NCBI GenBank assembly: GCA_002304785.1
Contig: DBMG01000110.1
Coordinates: 1-28,868, forward strand
Source of the DNA: Candidatus Accumulibacter sp. UBA704
GTDB lineage: Bacteria > Pseudomonadota > Gammaproteobacteria > Burkholderiales > Rhodocyclaceae
DNA length: 28,868 bases
Direction: 5' to 3'
A program made the position numbers and the translations under genes. The notes under the pieces were generated by a model. It was not told the origin of the DNA. It ran no database searches and worked only from the letters and a program-made list of their open reading frames with translations. Positions 17,402 through 24,381 of the stretch are shown here, in pieces (the first letter of the stretch is position 1; each line of letters opens with the position of its first letter).

Positions 17402-18294
17402 CAGACCTTCTCCCCCTGGTTCTTGCCCAGCAAGCCGGTAGGCTTGACCAGCAGGACCATGATCAGCAGGACGAATGCGAACGCATCCTTGTAGCCGGTG
17501 AGTTCGGGCAACACGGCGATCGTCATCAGCTCGATCAGGCCGAGCAGCAATCCGCCGAGAACCGCGCCGGCAATGCTGCCGATGCCGCCGACCACGGCGG
17601 CGATAAAACACTTGAGCCCCGGCATGATGCCCATCAGGGGTTCGAGGCGCGGATACTTGAGTGCCCACAGGATGCCGCCGATTGCCGCCAGGGCGCTGCC
17701 GATGGCGAAAGTGATCGACACGATGCGGTTGACGTCGATGGCCATCAGGCGGGCCGCTTCGATGTCGGTGGATACGGCGCGCATGGCCATGCCGGTTTTG
17801 GTGCGGTGCACGATCCACAGCAGGACCGCCAGGAGGACCGCGGTGACTACCGGGATGATCAGGCTGACACTGGCGACGTGCACGCCGCCGATGACGTAAT
17901 TGGCCGCGAACAGGCTGGATACCGGAAAGGCTTTCGGTCGCGCATCGAAGAGCACGATGGCCAGGTTTTCGATCAGAAATGACGCGCCGATGGCGCTGAT
18001 CATGATCGAGATGCGCGGTGAATCGCGCAGCGGGCGATAAGCCACCCGCTCGAGCCCGACGCCGAATGCCGTGGTGACGACGATGGCCAGGCACACTGCC
18101 AGCCACCACGGCATCAGGAACATGCTGACACCGTAGAAGGCCAGGTAGCCGCCAATCATGAAGACATCGCCGTGGGCGAAGTTGATCAGGCGCAGGATGC
18201 CGTACACCATCGTGTAGCCGATGGCGATCAACGCGTAAAGGCTGCCCAAGGACAACGCGTTTACGAATTGTTGAAGAAAAGTCTGAAGATCCAT
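17401..18294 (-). CDS. livH: Branched-chain amino acid ABC importer, permease LivH
   Basis: A 297-residue inner-membrane permease. The N-terminus MDLQTFLQQFVNALSLGSLYALIAIGYTMVYG and the following LINFAHGDVFMIGGY are hallmark LivH sequence. The DIEAARLMAIDVNRI coupling helix and the GGIGSIAGAVLGGLLLG stretch near the end also fit. The ATG at 18294 has AAGGA six bases upstream; the longer frame above it is not conserved-looking. It lies 172 bp after livK, a gap holding two hairpins, so its expression is probably lower than that of livK. Confidence 0.94.
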   Translation of the reverse strand: MDLQTFLQQFVNALSLGSLYALIAIGYTMVYGILRLINFAHGDVFMIGGYLAFYGVSMFLMPWWLAVCLAIVVTTAFGVGLERVAYRPLRDSPRISIMISAIGASFLIENLAIVLFDARPKAFPVSSLFAANYVIGGVHVASVSLIIPVVTAVLLAVLLWIVHRTKTGMAMRAVSTDIEAARLMAIDVNRIVSITFAIGSALAAIGGILWALKYPRLEPLMGIMPGLKCFIAAVVGGIGSIAGAVLGGLLLGLIELMTIAVLPELTGYKDAFAFVLLIMVLLVKPTGLLGKNQGEKV

Positions 18295-18375
18295 GAGGTT
18301 CCTTCTGATACCGGGCCGACACGACCTGGGCAGGTTGAAGCGGAACGGGTAAATCGCCGCTTCCAATCATGTGAA

Positions 18376-18418
18376 AATCCGAATGTGACAGTAGCGATCG
18401 CTACAGCACATCCGGATT
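18376..18418. repeat. Extended inverted repeat in the livK-livH gap
   Basis: AATCCGAATGTG (18376-18387) pairs with CACATCCGGATT (18407-18418) with one mismatch. Between them lies a perfect 14-bp palindrome GTAGCGATCGCTAC (18391-18404). Together they can fold into one long stem with small internal defects. No T-run follows on the minus strand, so it looks more like an mRNA-stabilising or REP-like element than an intrinsic terminator. Confidence 0.7.
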
Positions 18419-18436
18419 CTCGGAAACTGCCTGGGC

Positions 18437-18454
18437 GCGGGGCGAGCGCCCCGC
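18437..18454 (-). terminator. GC hairpin just after livK
   Basis: GCGGGGC pairs with GCCCCGC across a 4-base loop, starting 12 bp after the livK stop. There is no T-tail. In liv-type operons such a hairpin commonly lets the binding protein be made in excess over the membrane components; I infer that role here. Confidence 0.5.
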
Positions 18455-18466
18455 AGGTGTTGCTGC

Positions 18467-19618
18467 TTACTTCGGTTTGACGGTCGTCAAGAAGACGAAC
18501 TTGCCGTCTTTCACTGTCTTGAACACGGCTTCCTTGTCAGCGTTGCGTTCGGCGTTGATGGTGATGACGCCGGCGGAACCTTCGAAGTCCTTGGTTGTGG
18601 TCAGAGCGTCGCGGATCTTCTGCGGTTCGGCGGAGTTTGCGCGCTTGATGGCATCGAGGATGACCAGGTAGGCATCATACCCGAGTGCGGAAACTGCCGA
18701 CGGCTCCTTCTTGAATTCCTCGCGGAACGACTTCAGGAAGGCTTCGGACGTCTTGTTGATCGGCACGTCGTTGGCGAAGAAGGTCGAGAAGACGGCACCT
18801 TCAACAGCGGCACCGCCCACTTCGAGGAACGCTGCCATATCCCAGGTGTCGCCACCGATGAACTGGACATTCATGCCCAGTGCGCGGGCCTGCTTGATGA
18901 TCAGGGCCGATTCGGTGTAGTTGCCCGGAGCGAAGATGGCGTCCGGTGCGGATTTCTTGATGTTGGTCAGCTGCGCGGTGAAATCCTGATCGCCGGTGTT
19001 GTAGTCGGCCGTGGCAACAACTGCGCCCTGGTCGCCGGTCAGCTTGACGAACTCGTCGGCGAAGAACTTGGCGAGGCCGACCGAGTAGTCGTTCGAGACT
19101 TCACGGATGATCGCCACTTTCTTGGCCTTCAGCGTGTTGAAGGCGTAGGTCGCGCCCACGACGCCCTGGAACGGGTCGAGGAAGCAGACGCGGAAGTAGT
19201 AGTCGTTGCCCTTGGTCACGGCCGGGTTGGTCGCGGAAACGGCGACGGCGGGAATCTTGGCCTCGGCGAAGATCGGACCGCCGGCCATCGACAGCGAGCT
19301 GCCCCAGGAACCGATCACGGCATTCACTTTTTCCTTCTGCGCCAGCACGGTTGCGGCGTTGGCAGCTTCAACCTTGTCGGACTTGTTATCCACCGCGATC
19401 AATTGGACCTTCTTGCCGAGCACTTCCGGGAACAGCTTGTTGGCCAGCTTGATGCCGTCGTACTCATCGGCACCGCCCGCGCCATTGGCGCCAGTCAGCG
19501 GCTCGAACACGCCGATCTTGATGACTTCCGCTTTGGGAGCTTCCTTGGAGCAGGAAACGAGGGAAACGCTGGCCACCGCGACGGCGGCGAGCGTCAAAAG
19601 TGATGCAATCTTTTTCAC
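18467..19618 (-). CDS. livK: Branched-chain amino acid ABC importer, substrate-binding protein
   Basis: A 383-residue periplasmic binding protein of the Leu/Ile/Val family. The N-terminal signal ends in a lipobox, LVSC, with Cys23, so it may be lipid-anchored and not free in the periplasm. The mature part starts IKIGVFEPLTGANGAGG and contains VNAVIGSWGSSLSMAGGPIF, AVSATNPAVTKGNDYYFRVCFLDPFQG and SALGYDAYLVILDAI, the usual type I binding-fold motifs. The start is GTG at 19618 with AAGGAG six bases upstream. It is the first and probably most abundant product of the liv operon. Leucine-type specificity is inferred from the gene set. Confidence 0.9.
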   Translation of the reverse strand: MKKIASLLTLAAVAVASVSLVSCSKEAPKAEVIKIGVFEPLTGANGAGGADEYDGIKLANKLFPEVLGKKVQLIAVDNKSDKVEAANAATVLAQKEKVNAVIGSWGSSLSMAGGPIFAEAKIPAVAVSATNPAVTKGNDYYFRVCFLDPFQGVVGATYAFNTLKAKKVAIIREVSNDYSVGLAKFFADEFVKLTGDQGAVVATADYNTGDQDFTAQLTNIKKSAPDAIFAPGNYTESALIIKQARALGMNVQFIGGDTWDMAAFLEVGGAAVEGAVFSTFFANDVPINKTSEAFLKSFREEFKKEPSAVSALGYDAYLVILDAIKRANSAEPQKIRDALTTTKDFEGSAGVITINAERNADKEAVFKTVKDGKFVFLTTVKPK

Positions 19619-19659
19619 GGAATTCTCCTTTATTGGTGGCGGCCTTGGCCGATCGCGGG

Positions 19660-19688
19660 ATGCTACAGCCCACCTTCCCGGCCGTCAA
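19660..19688 (-). promoter_or_regulatory. Sigma70 promoter of the liv operon
   Basis: On the minus strand TTGACG (19688-19683) and TAGCAT (19665-19660) are separated by exactly 17 bases. Transcription would start near 19653, giving a leader of about 35 bases before the livK GTG. This is one of the two best -35/-10 pairs in the window. Confidence 0.7.
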
Positions 19689-19794
19689 GGAATTGATGCG
19701 GAAAACAATCCGCCGGTCTTCCCGGGTTGGGTTATGTGGTGATTCCGCTAGCGCTGGATCCGCAGACCTTCCTGCGTCGTTGCTGAGAGTTGGC

Positions 19795-20208
19795 TCAGGA
19801 TGCTTCGAAAACGATGTCCTGAGCGCCTTCCCACAGACATTTCCGGCCTAGCGAAGAAAGCTGTTCCAACCCCTCTTCGATCACCAGGAAGTGATTTCCG
19901 GCCAGTTGCCCGACCTTGCTGGCGAAGCGGCACGACCCGTAGGCGATCAGGATTTCCGATTCGCTCAGTTGGGCCGGATAAAGGAGGATATCGCCGCGCG
20001 AGGGATAGCTCGTGTGATTTTCCGGGCCGACACCGAAATCGTAGTCGCCCAGCGGCGACCAGACGGCTTCGCCGCTCCAGCGTACGTGTACGATCCGTGT
20101 CTTGAACGGCAATCTGGCGGTGAAGGCGGCGCAGGTCTGCGGGGCTTCTTCTTTCAATAGACGCGCCTTGAATGTGTAGGGTCCCGCAGTGATTTTCAGA
20201 TGTTCCAT
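19795..20208 (-). CDS. DUF3830 family protein (cyclophilin-like fold)
   Basis: A 137-residue cytoplasmic protein with motifs I recognise from DUF3830: ITAGPYTFKARLL at the start, then APQTCAAFTARLPF, the VHVRWSGEAVWSPLGD block, ENHTSYPSRGDILLYP, and the closing KVGQLAGNHFLVIEEG. The family is predicted to have a cyclophilin-like beta-barrel and has no firmly known reaction. It lies between the liv operon and tdh-kbl, separated from tdh by a hairpin, so it is probably its own unit; a link to amino-acid metabolism is only suggested by position. There is no signal peptide. Confidence 0.8.
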   Translation of the reverse strand: MEHLKITAGPYTFKARLLKEEAPQTCAAFTARLPFKTRIVHVRWSGEAVWSPLGDYDFGVGPENHTSYPSRGDILLYPAQLSESEILIAYGSCRFASKVGQLAGNHFLVIEEGLEQLSSLGRKCLWEGAQDIVFEAS

Positions 20209-20233
20209 GCTTCCGCCCTTGCGTGTTCGATGC

Positions 20234-20270
20234 CCAAAACGAAGTCAGGCCGCCATTGCGACGACCTGAC
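20234..20270 (-). terminator. Terminator after tdh
   Basis: GTCAGG (20244-20249) pairs with CCTGAC (20265-20270). The stem can be extended internally by CGC/GCG, and on the minus strand it is followed by TTCGTTTTGG. It begins about 38 bp after the tdh stop. The T-tail is interrupted, so strength is uncertain. Confidence 0.5.
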
Positions 20271-20308
20271 CGGACAATTTTAACCTCTTGAACCCCGGCG
20301 GTGGGAAT

Positions 20309-21280
20309 TCAGGCCGCGTGAGAGCACTGCCGGATGGTCTTGCCGATATGCAGCAGCATGTCGTCGACCATTTGCTGCAACCCGATGGTTGGTTTCCAGC
20401 CCCAGTCGGCGCGGGCATAGGTGTCGTCCAGGCTGTGCGGCCAGCTGTCGGCGATCGCCTGCCGATGGTCGGGACGGTAGTCGATGCGGAACTCCGGTTT
20501 TCTCTTGTGTATCGCGTCGGCGAGTTGCCGCGGGTTGAAGCTCACTCCGGCGATGTTGTAGGACGACCGGACATGGATCTGTTCCGCCGGGGCTTCCATC
20601 AGTTCGATAGTCGCACGGATGGCGTCGGGCATGTAGATCATCGGCAAGGTGCTTTCCGGGCCAAGGAAGCAATGGTAAGTCTCGCCGTTGCAGGCCGCGT
20701 GGAAGATGGCGATGGCGTAGTCGGTGGTGCCGCCTCCGGGGGGCGACTTGTAGCTGATGATCCCCGGATAGCGGATGCTGCGGACGTCCACGCCGTATTT
20801 GCTGAAGTAGTACTCGCACAGTCGTTCGCCCGCCTGCTTGCTGATGCCGTAGATCGTGGTCGGGTCCATCACGGTCAACTGCGGGGTTTCCACGGCGGGG
20901 GTATGCGGGCCGAAGGCGGCGATCGACGAGGGCCAGAATACGCGCAAGGGTTTGCCATCCGCGGTTCGTTCGCGGGCGATTTCGAGAATGTTCAGCAGGC
21001 CGTTCATGTTCAATGTCCAGGCGCGCAACGGCGCCTGTTCTCCGGTTACCGAGAGCAGGGCGGCGAGCTGGTAGACCTGAGTGATCCCGTTGTTCTGGAT
21101 CACTTGCTTCAGGCGTGTGCTGTCGAGCACGTCAAGCGTCTCGTAGCGATGCGCTCCGGCGAGGCTGCGCGGTCCGATGTCGCCGGCGATGACGTTTTCT
21201 TCCCCGTGTGTCTCGGCCAGTGCTTCGACGAGTTCGCTGCCGATCTGCCCGTTGGCGCCGATGACCAGTATCCGTTCCAT
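20309..21280 (-). CDS. tdh: L-threonine 3-dehydrogenase, short-chain (epimerase-like) type
   Basis: This 323-residue NAD-dependent enzyme would oxidise L-threonine to 2-amino-3-ketobutyrate. It is the extended short-chain dehydrogenase form, not the zinc medium-chain form of E. coli. The nucleotide-binding GANGQIG is at 8-14. The catalytic Ser is in WPSSIAAFG near 118, and Tyr144/Lys148 lie in IYGISKQ. The substrate-loop wording RYPGIISYKSPPGGGTTDYA is typical of this threonine dehydrogenase group and separates it from UDP-sugar epimerases. It follows kbl by 13 bp with a GGGGAG ribosome site, and Kbl consumes its product, which strongly supports the assignment. Confidence 0.88.
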   Translation of the reverse strand: MERILVIGANGQIGSELVEALAETHGEENVIAGDIGPRSLAGAHRYETLDVLDSTRLKQVIQNNGITQVYQLAALLSVTGEQAPLRAWTLNMNGLLNILEIARERTADGKPLRVFWPSSIAAFGPHTPAVETPQLTVMDPTTIYGISKQAGERLCEYYFSKYGVDVRSIRYPGIISYKSPPGGGTTDYAIAIFHAACNGETYHCFLGPESTLPMIYMPDAIRATIELMEAPAEQIHVRSSYNIAGVSFNPRQLADAIHKRKPEFRIDYRPDHRQAIADSWPHSLDDTYARADWGWKPTIGLQQMVDDMLLHIGKTIRQCSHAA

Positions 21281-21293
21281 TCTTTTTCTCCCC

Positions 21294-22502
21294 TTATTTG
21301 TTCAGCAGGCCGAGTTCGCGCCCGGCCTGGGCGAAGGCGGCCAGCGCCGCGTCGAGTTGTTCGCGGGTGTGCGCTGCCGAGAGCTGCACGCGCACGCGTG
21401 CCTGGCCCATCGGTACCACCGGGTAGAAGAAGCCGGTGGCCAGCACGCCCAGTTCATAGAGGCGGCGGGCGAATTTTTGGGCCAGCGGAGCGTCGAACAG
21501 CATCACCGGCACGACGGGATGCGTGCCCGGCTTGATGGTGAAACCAAGTTCGCTGATCGCCTTGCGGAAATACGCCGTGTTGGCGTGCAGGCGGTCGCGC
21601 AACTCGGTCGAGGACGAGAGACGTTTCAGTACTTCCAGCGAGGTGCCGACGATGGTCGGCGCCAGACTGTTGGAAAACAGGTAGGGGCGCGACTTCTGGC
21701 GCAGCATGTCGATGACTTCCCGGCGCGCTGCGGTGAAGCCGCCCATTGCGCCGCCGAGCGCCTTGCCCAGCGTGCCGGTGATGATATCGACGCGGCCCAT
21801 CACACCGTGGTGCTCGTGCGTGCCGCGTCCGGTGGCGCCCATGAAACCGGTGGCGTGGGAATCGTCGATCATCACCAGTGCGCCGTAACGCTCAGCCAGA
21901 TCGCAGATCCTGTCGAGTTGGGCAATCGTGCCGTCCATCGAGAACGCGCCGTCGGTGACGATGATCTTGTGCCGCTTGCCGGCGGCTTCCTGCAACTGCG
22001 TTTCGAGATCGGCCATGTCGTTGTGCGCGTAGCGGTAGCGTTCCGCCTTGCACAGACGGATGCCGTCGATGATCGAAGCGTGATTCAGCGCGTCGGAGAT
22101 GATCGCGTCGGATTCGTCGAACAGCGGCTCGAATACGCCGCCGTTGGCATCGAATGCCGCGGCATAGAGAATCGCGTCTTCCATACCAAGAAACTCGGCG
22201 ATCGCCTTCTCGAGTTGCTTATGCACCGTCTGCGTGCCGCAAATGAAGCGTACCGAGGAGAGTCCGTAGCCGTACTGTTCCGTCGCGGCCATCGCCGCCT
22301 TGACCAGCGATTCGTCGCCGGACAAGCCGAGGTAGTTGTTGGCGCACAGGTTGATCAGCTGGTGGCCGTCATCGCATACCACGGTACTGCCCTGACGCGA
22401 GGCCAGTACGCGTTCCTGCTTGTACAGTCCTTGCTCGCGCAATTCGTCGAGATTCTTCTGCAGGCCGGTGTAGAAGCTTTCCTGAATTCTGGTTTGTGTC
22501 AT
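21294..22502 (-). CDS. kbl: Glycine C-acetyltransferase (2-amino-3-ketobutyrate CoA ligase)
   Basis: A 402-residue PLP enzyme that cleaves 2-amino-3-ketobutyrate with CoA to glycine and acetyl-CoA, the second step of threonine breakdown. It has NYLGLSGDESL near 67, the cofactor-contacting MIDDSHATGFMG, and the PLP lysine in TGTLGKALGGAMGG (Lys247; Lys244 in E. coli Kbl). Length is close to the E. coli enzyme (398). The ATG at 22502 (MTQTRIQESFY) is preferred over an upstream one because of GGGA before it and the usual family start. It is the promoter-proximal gene of the kbl-tdh pair and is divergent from an XRE-cupin regulator. Confidence 0.92.
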   Translation of the reverse strand: MTQTRIQESFYTGLQKNLDELREQGLYKQERVLASRQGSTVVCDDGHQLINLCANNYLGLSGDESLVKAAMAATEQYGYGLSSVRFICGTQTVHKQLEKAIAEFLGMEDAILYAAAFDANGGVFEPLFDESDAIISDALNHASIIDGIRLCKAERYRYAHNDMADLETQLQEAAGKRHKIIVTDGAFSMDGTIAQLDRICDLAERYGALVMIDDSHATGFMGATGRGTHEHHGVMGRVDIITGTLGKALGGAMGGFTAARREVIDMLRQKSRPYLFSNSLAPTIVGTSLEVLKRLSSSTELRDRLHANTAYFRKAISELGFTIKPGTHPVVPVMLFDAPLAQKFARRLYELGVLATGFFYPVVPMGQARVRVQLSAAHTREQLDAALAAFAQAGRELGLLNK

Positions 22503-22570
22503 CGTGATTCCCGTCGTCTGGCCGAACATGCCGCGCTCTGCTAGCATGGTGGTTCAGTGAGTTGATAAAA

Positions 22571-22600
22571 TTTCAATATACAGAACAAGTTTTCAATATA
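22571..22600. promoter_or_regulatory. Duplicated 10-bp element in the kbl/regulator intergenic region
   Basis: TTTCAATATA occurs at 22571-22580 and again at 22591-22600, a spacing of exactly 20 bp (two helical turns). A GATAAT at 22604-22609 follows on the plus strand and could be the regulator's -10. The element is AT-rich in a GC-rich genome and sits in the 150-bp region between divergent genes. It is a good candidate operator for the XRE-cupin protein. Confidence 0.5.
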
Positions 22601-22652
22601 ACGGATAATAAACATCGCCAGTGAACTTCGCAAGCCAATTCTGAAACTTTCC

Positions 22653-23228
22653 ATGAAAACTCCAAACATCCCGCAAACTCCTCCCGAAGTCGGCGCGACT
22701 CTCCAGAAGATGAGGCTCGAGCGCAATTTGACATTGGAGGATCTGTCGCGTACGGCGGGCGTGTCGAAATCGATGCTTTCGCAGATCGAGCGCGAGAAGG
22801 CCAATCCGACCATTGCCGTCGCCTGGCGCCTGGCCAATGCGCTCGGTGTCAGCATCGGCGAGTTGCTCACCCCGGAAACCCGTCCGGTCGAATCGATTCG
22901 CGTGCTCGAGGCTCACGAGCAGCCGACCCTGCCGGGCGATCACGCGGGCTACGTGTTGCGCATCCTGGGACCGATGGAACTGGCGGGCAAGTTCGAGTGG
23001 TACGAATTGATGTTAGCGCCGAACGGCATCCTGGCCTCAAACCCGCACGATCCGGGCGCAACAGAACACCTTACCGTGTTGCAGGGGGCGATGGATCTGG
23101 AAGTCAATGGCGAAAAGAAGAAGCTGAAGACGGGCGCGACCGCTCGTTATCCGGCCGACTGTAATCACAGCATCCGCAACTCCGGGAAGGTGGAGGCCAA
23201 GGCGCTTCTGGTGGTGATTCACCGCTGA
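22653..23228 (+). CDS. XRE-family regulator with cupin domain
   Basis: A 191-residue cytoplasmic transcription factor. A helix-turn-helix of the XRE type spans about 13-67 (LTLEDLSRTAGVSKSMLSQIEREKANPTIAVAWRLANAL). A C-terminal cupin (about 115-190) has EHLTVLQGAMDLEVNGE and RYPADCNHSIRNSG and probably binds a small effector. It is transcribed away from kbl-tdh, so it most likely controls threonine breakdown, with threonine or an intermediate as a possible signal; both are inferences from position. The ATG used lacks a clear ribosome site, but no later start would keep the full helix-turn-helix. Confidence 0.85.
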   Translation: MKTPNIPQTPPEVGATLQKMRLERNLTLEDLSRTAGVSKSMLSQIEREKANPTIAVAWRLANALGVSIGELLTPETRPVESIRVLEAHEQPTLPGDHAGYVLRILGPMELAGKFEWYELMLAPNGILASNPHDPGATEHLTVLQGAMDLEVNGEKKKLKTGATARYPADCNHSIRNSGKVEAKALLVVIHR

Positions 23229-23236
23229 CGGCTGGC

Positions 23237-23452
23237 TTATCGGCGACTGACGAGTCCCGATTTTCGGGCCGTTCCGAGCGAAATGTATTCGTCGACATCG
23301 AACTCCATCAATTCGATGCCACGCCTTTCCGCCTGAAACCTGCGTTCCATTATTCCCAGCGGTGCCGAACCGTCCGTTTTTCGCCGGTCAGGGCACTTGC
23401 GCCGGTCGAATGCTCTTGAGAAGGATGGATGCCTCATTTCGCCTGGGCCCAT
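23237..23452 (-). CDS. Small arginine-pair protein (71 aa)
   Basis: I do not know a function. The protein carries the spaced arginine pairs DRRKCPDRRKTDG, then ERRFQAERRGIELMEFDVDEYISLG. This matches in order and spacing the neighbouring protein at 23595-23831 (ERRSGKDRRQDDG, KERRRQVESRKPEIVEVELNEADWEMHFG), so the two are probably paralogues. There is no signal peptide and no helix. Two starts are possible: the ATG at 23452 with GAAAGAG upstream, or the ATG at 23437 with AGG nearby. It is transcribed away from its relative, the two starting 142 bp apart. I recall similar short RR-rich proteins in betaproteobacteria but cannot cite a named family. Confidence 0.6.
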   Translation of the reverse strand: MGPGEMRHPSFSRAFDRRKCPDRRKTDGSAPLGIMERRFQAERRGIELMEFDVDEYISLGTARKSGLVSRR

Positions 23453-23594
23453 GTGACTCTTTCAGAGTAGAACATCGAGCGTTTCTGTGCAATGAAAGCC
23501 GTCACGCAACAAATACCCTCGACATCGCATCGTCTGGCTATACTTGAACGAAAGGGTCCAGGTTGGCGAAAGCGGTGGCGAAGGGAGAGGGATC

Positions 23595-23831
23595 GTGTCT
23601 CACAACTATGAAAGAAGATCTGGCAAGGACCGGCGCCAGGACGATGGCGACCTGCCAGGAGGCAAGGAGCGGAGACGGCAGGTCGAGTCCCGCAAGCCGG
23701 AGATTGTCGAGGTTGAACTCAACGAAGCCGATTGGGAAATGCACTTCGGAAGGAAAAAGCTGGTCGGCAGCGGCGCCGACGCGTCGGTCACCATCGAGGT
23801 GTCCGAGTTGTTCGGGCGATTGAGCAAATAG
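23595..23831 (+). CDS. Small arginine-pair protein (78 aa)
   Basis: A 78-residue soluble protein. It begins MSHNYERRSGKDRRQ, goes on with GGKERRRQVESRKPEIVEVELNEADW, and ends in a neutral tail. I place the start at GTG 23595 because GGGAGAGGG stands just before it; a TTG at 23544 gives a longer frame without such a site. A TATACT at 23539-23544 could be its -10. The block of arginine pairs followed by an acidic EVELNEADWEM stretch is shared with the divergent protein at 23237-23452. Basic N-terminal and acidic C-terminal halves suggest a nucleotide-, RNA- or partner-binding adaptor, which is only a guess from composition. Confidence 0.65.
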   Translation: MSHNYERRSGKDRRQDDGDLPGGKERRRQVESRKPEIVEVELNEADWEMHFGRKKLVGSGADASVTIEVSELFGRLSK

Positions 23832-23875
23832 AACCTGTGGCGCCTTCTGCTTCGGTTTCGTGGTGGGCTTGGACG

Positions 23876-24046
23876 TCAGGAATAGTCTGATACATTCCCG
23901 TGAAGGCTCTCCACTCTGGCGATGTAACCAAGTTCCTGGATAGCGCTGGCCCATTCCTGAGCATCCTGCTGCGTTTTCAACCATGGGCCAATCTCTACCA
24001 CCCATGTTCCGCGATGGTCCCTGCGCTTTGTCACTACTCGAAACAC
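23876..24046 (-). CDS. Small 56-residue hypothetical protein
   Basis: A short frame on the minus strand, opening with GTG at 24046 directly after an in-frame TAG and closing with TGA at 23876. The product reads FRVVTKRRDHRGTWVVEIGP, then WLKTQQDAQEWASAIQELGY and IARVESLHGNVSDYS. It looks like a compact domain of two strands, a helix with DAQEWASAIQELG, and a last strand. Spacing and composition are protein-like, unlike the overlapping longer frame on the same strand, which is Arg/Pro-rich. The ribosome site is weak. I do not recognise a family. The flanking 108 bp up to the tRNA terminator hold nothing else I can assign. Confidence 0.55.
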   Translation of the reverse strand: MFRVVTKRRDHRGTWVVEIGPWLKTQQDAQEWASAIQELGYIARVESLHGNVSDYS

Positions 24047-24154
24047 AATCCGCTACCACTTTTAGGAAAAGAAATTTTATTGCTGACAACCGAGTGCTTT
24101 TAGCCCTCTCCACGTTTTGGCCAAGGGCTGTCCGGCATGTCCCAGGACCACAAT

Positions 24155-24184
24155 TGAAAAAGGCTTGCATCGCTGCAAGCCTTT
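24155..24184 (-). terminator. Terminator of tRNA-Ala
   Basis: A perfect 11-bp stem, AAAGGCTTGCA/TGCAAGCCTTT (24159-24169 with 24174-24184), has a 4-base loop. On the minus strand it is followed by TTCAATTG after the T-rich stem end. It begins 8 bp after the CCA end of the tRNA. Confidence 0.85.
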
Positions 24185-24191
24185 GTATTCC

Positions 24192-24267
24192 TGGTGGAGA
24201 CGGGCGGGATCGAACCGCCGACCTATTGATTGCGAACCAATCGCTCTCCCAACTGAGCTACGCCCCC
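24192..24267 (-). tRNA. tRNA-Ala, anticodon CGC
   Basis: The minus strand folds as a full 76-base cloverleaf with encoded CCA. The acceptor stem GGGGGCG pairs with CGTCTCC. The D arm is GCTC/GAGC. The anticodon arm ATTGG/TCAAT encloses loop TTCGCAA with anticodon CGC, and the T arm GGCGG/CCGCC encloses TTCGATC. The anticodon reads GCG, alanine. Base 3 is G and base 70 is T, giving the G3-U70 wobble pair that marks alanine tRNAs, so the identity is doubly supported. It has its own promoter and terminator. Confidence 0.95.
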
Positions 24268-24281
24268 ATGAACCGGCGCAG

Positions 24282-24310
24282 ATTCTACGCGTGACGATGG
24301 TTAGCGTCAA
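24282..24310 (-). promoter_or_regulatory. Promoter of tRNA-Ala
   Basis: On the minus strand TTGACG (24310-24305) and TAGAAT (24287-24282) are separated by 17 bases. Transcription would start a few bases before the tRNA 5' end, a normal layout for a single tRNA gene. Confidence 0.75.
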
Positions 24311-24330
24311 TTGCACCGGAAAGTTTGTAC

Positions 24331-24365
24331 AAACAAAAAGGGCTTGCGCGATGGCAAGCCCTTTT
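24331..24365 (-). terminator. Terminator of the HU gene
   Basis: A perfect 12-bp stem, AAAAGGGCTTGC/GCAAGCCCTTTT (24336-24347 with 24354-24365), has a 6-base loop. On the minus strand it is followed by TTTTTGTTTG. It lies 16 bp after the HU stop. Confidence 0.9.
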
Positions 24366-24381
24366 CTTCTTTCAGGAGATG

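Noticed and set aside
17402..18370. N-terminal extension of the livM frame through livH, giving 683 residues
   Set aside because: The extra 323 residues are the out-of-frame shadow of livH, rich in Arg and His. The ATG at 17401 gives a normal LivM.
18391..18404. GCGATCGC core seen as a cyanobacterial HIP1 element
   Set aside because: The octamer is a single occurrence in this intergenic region and the gene content is betaproteobacterial; it is better explained as the centre of a local hairpin.
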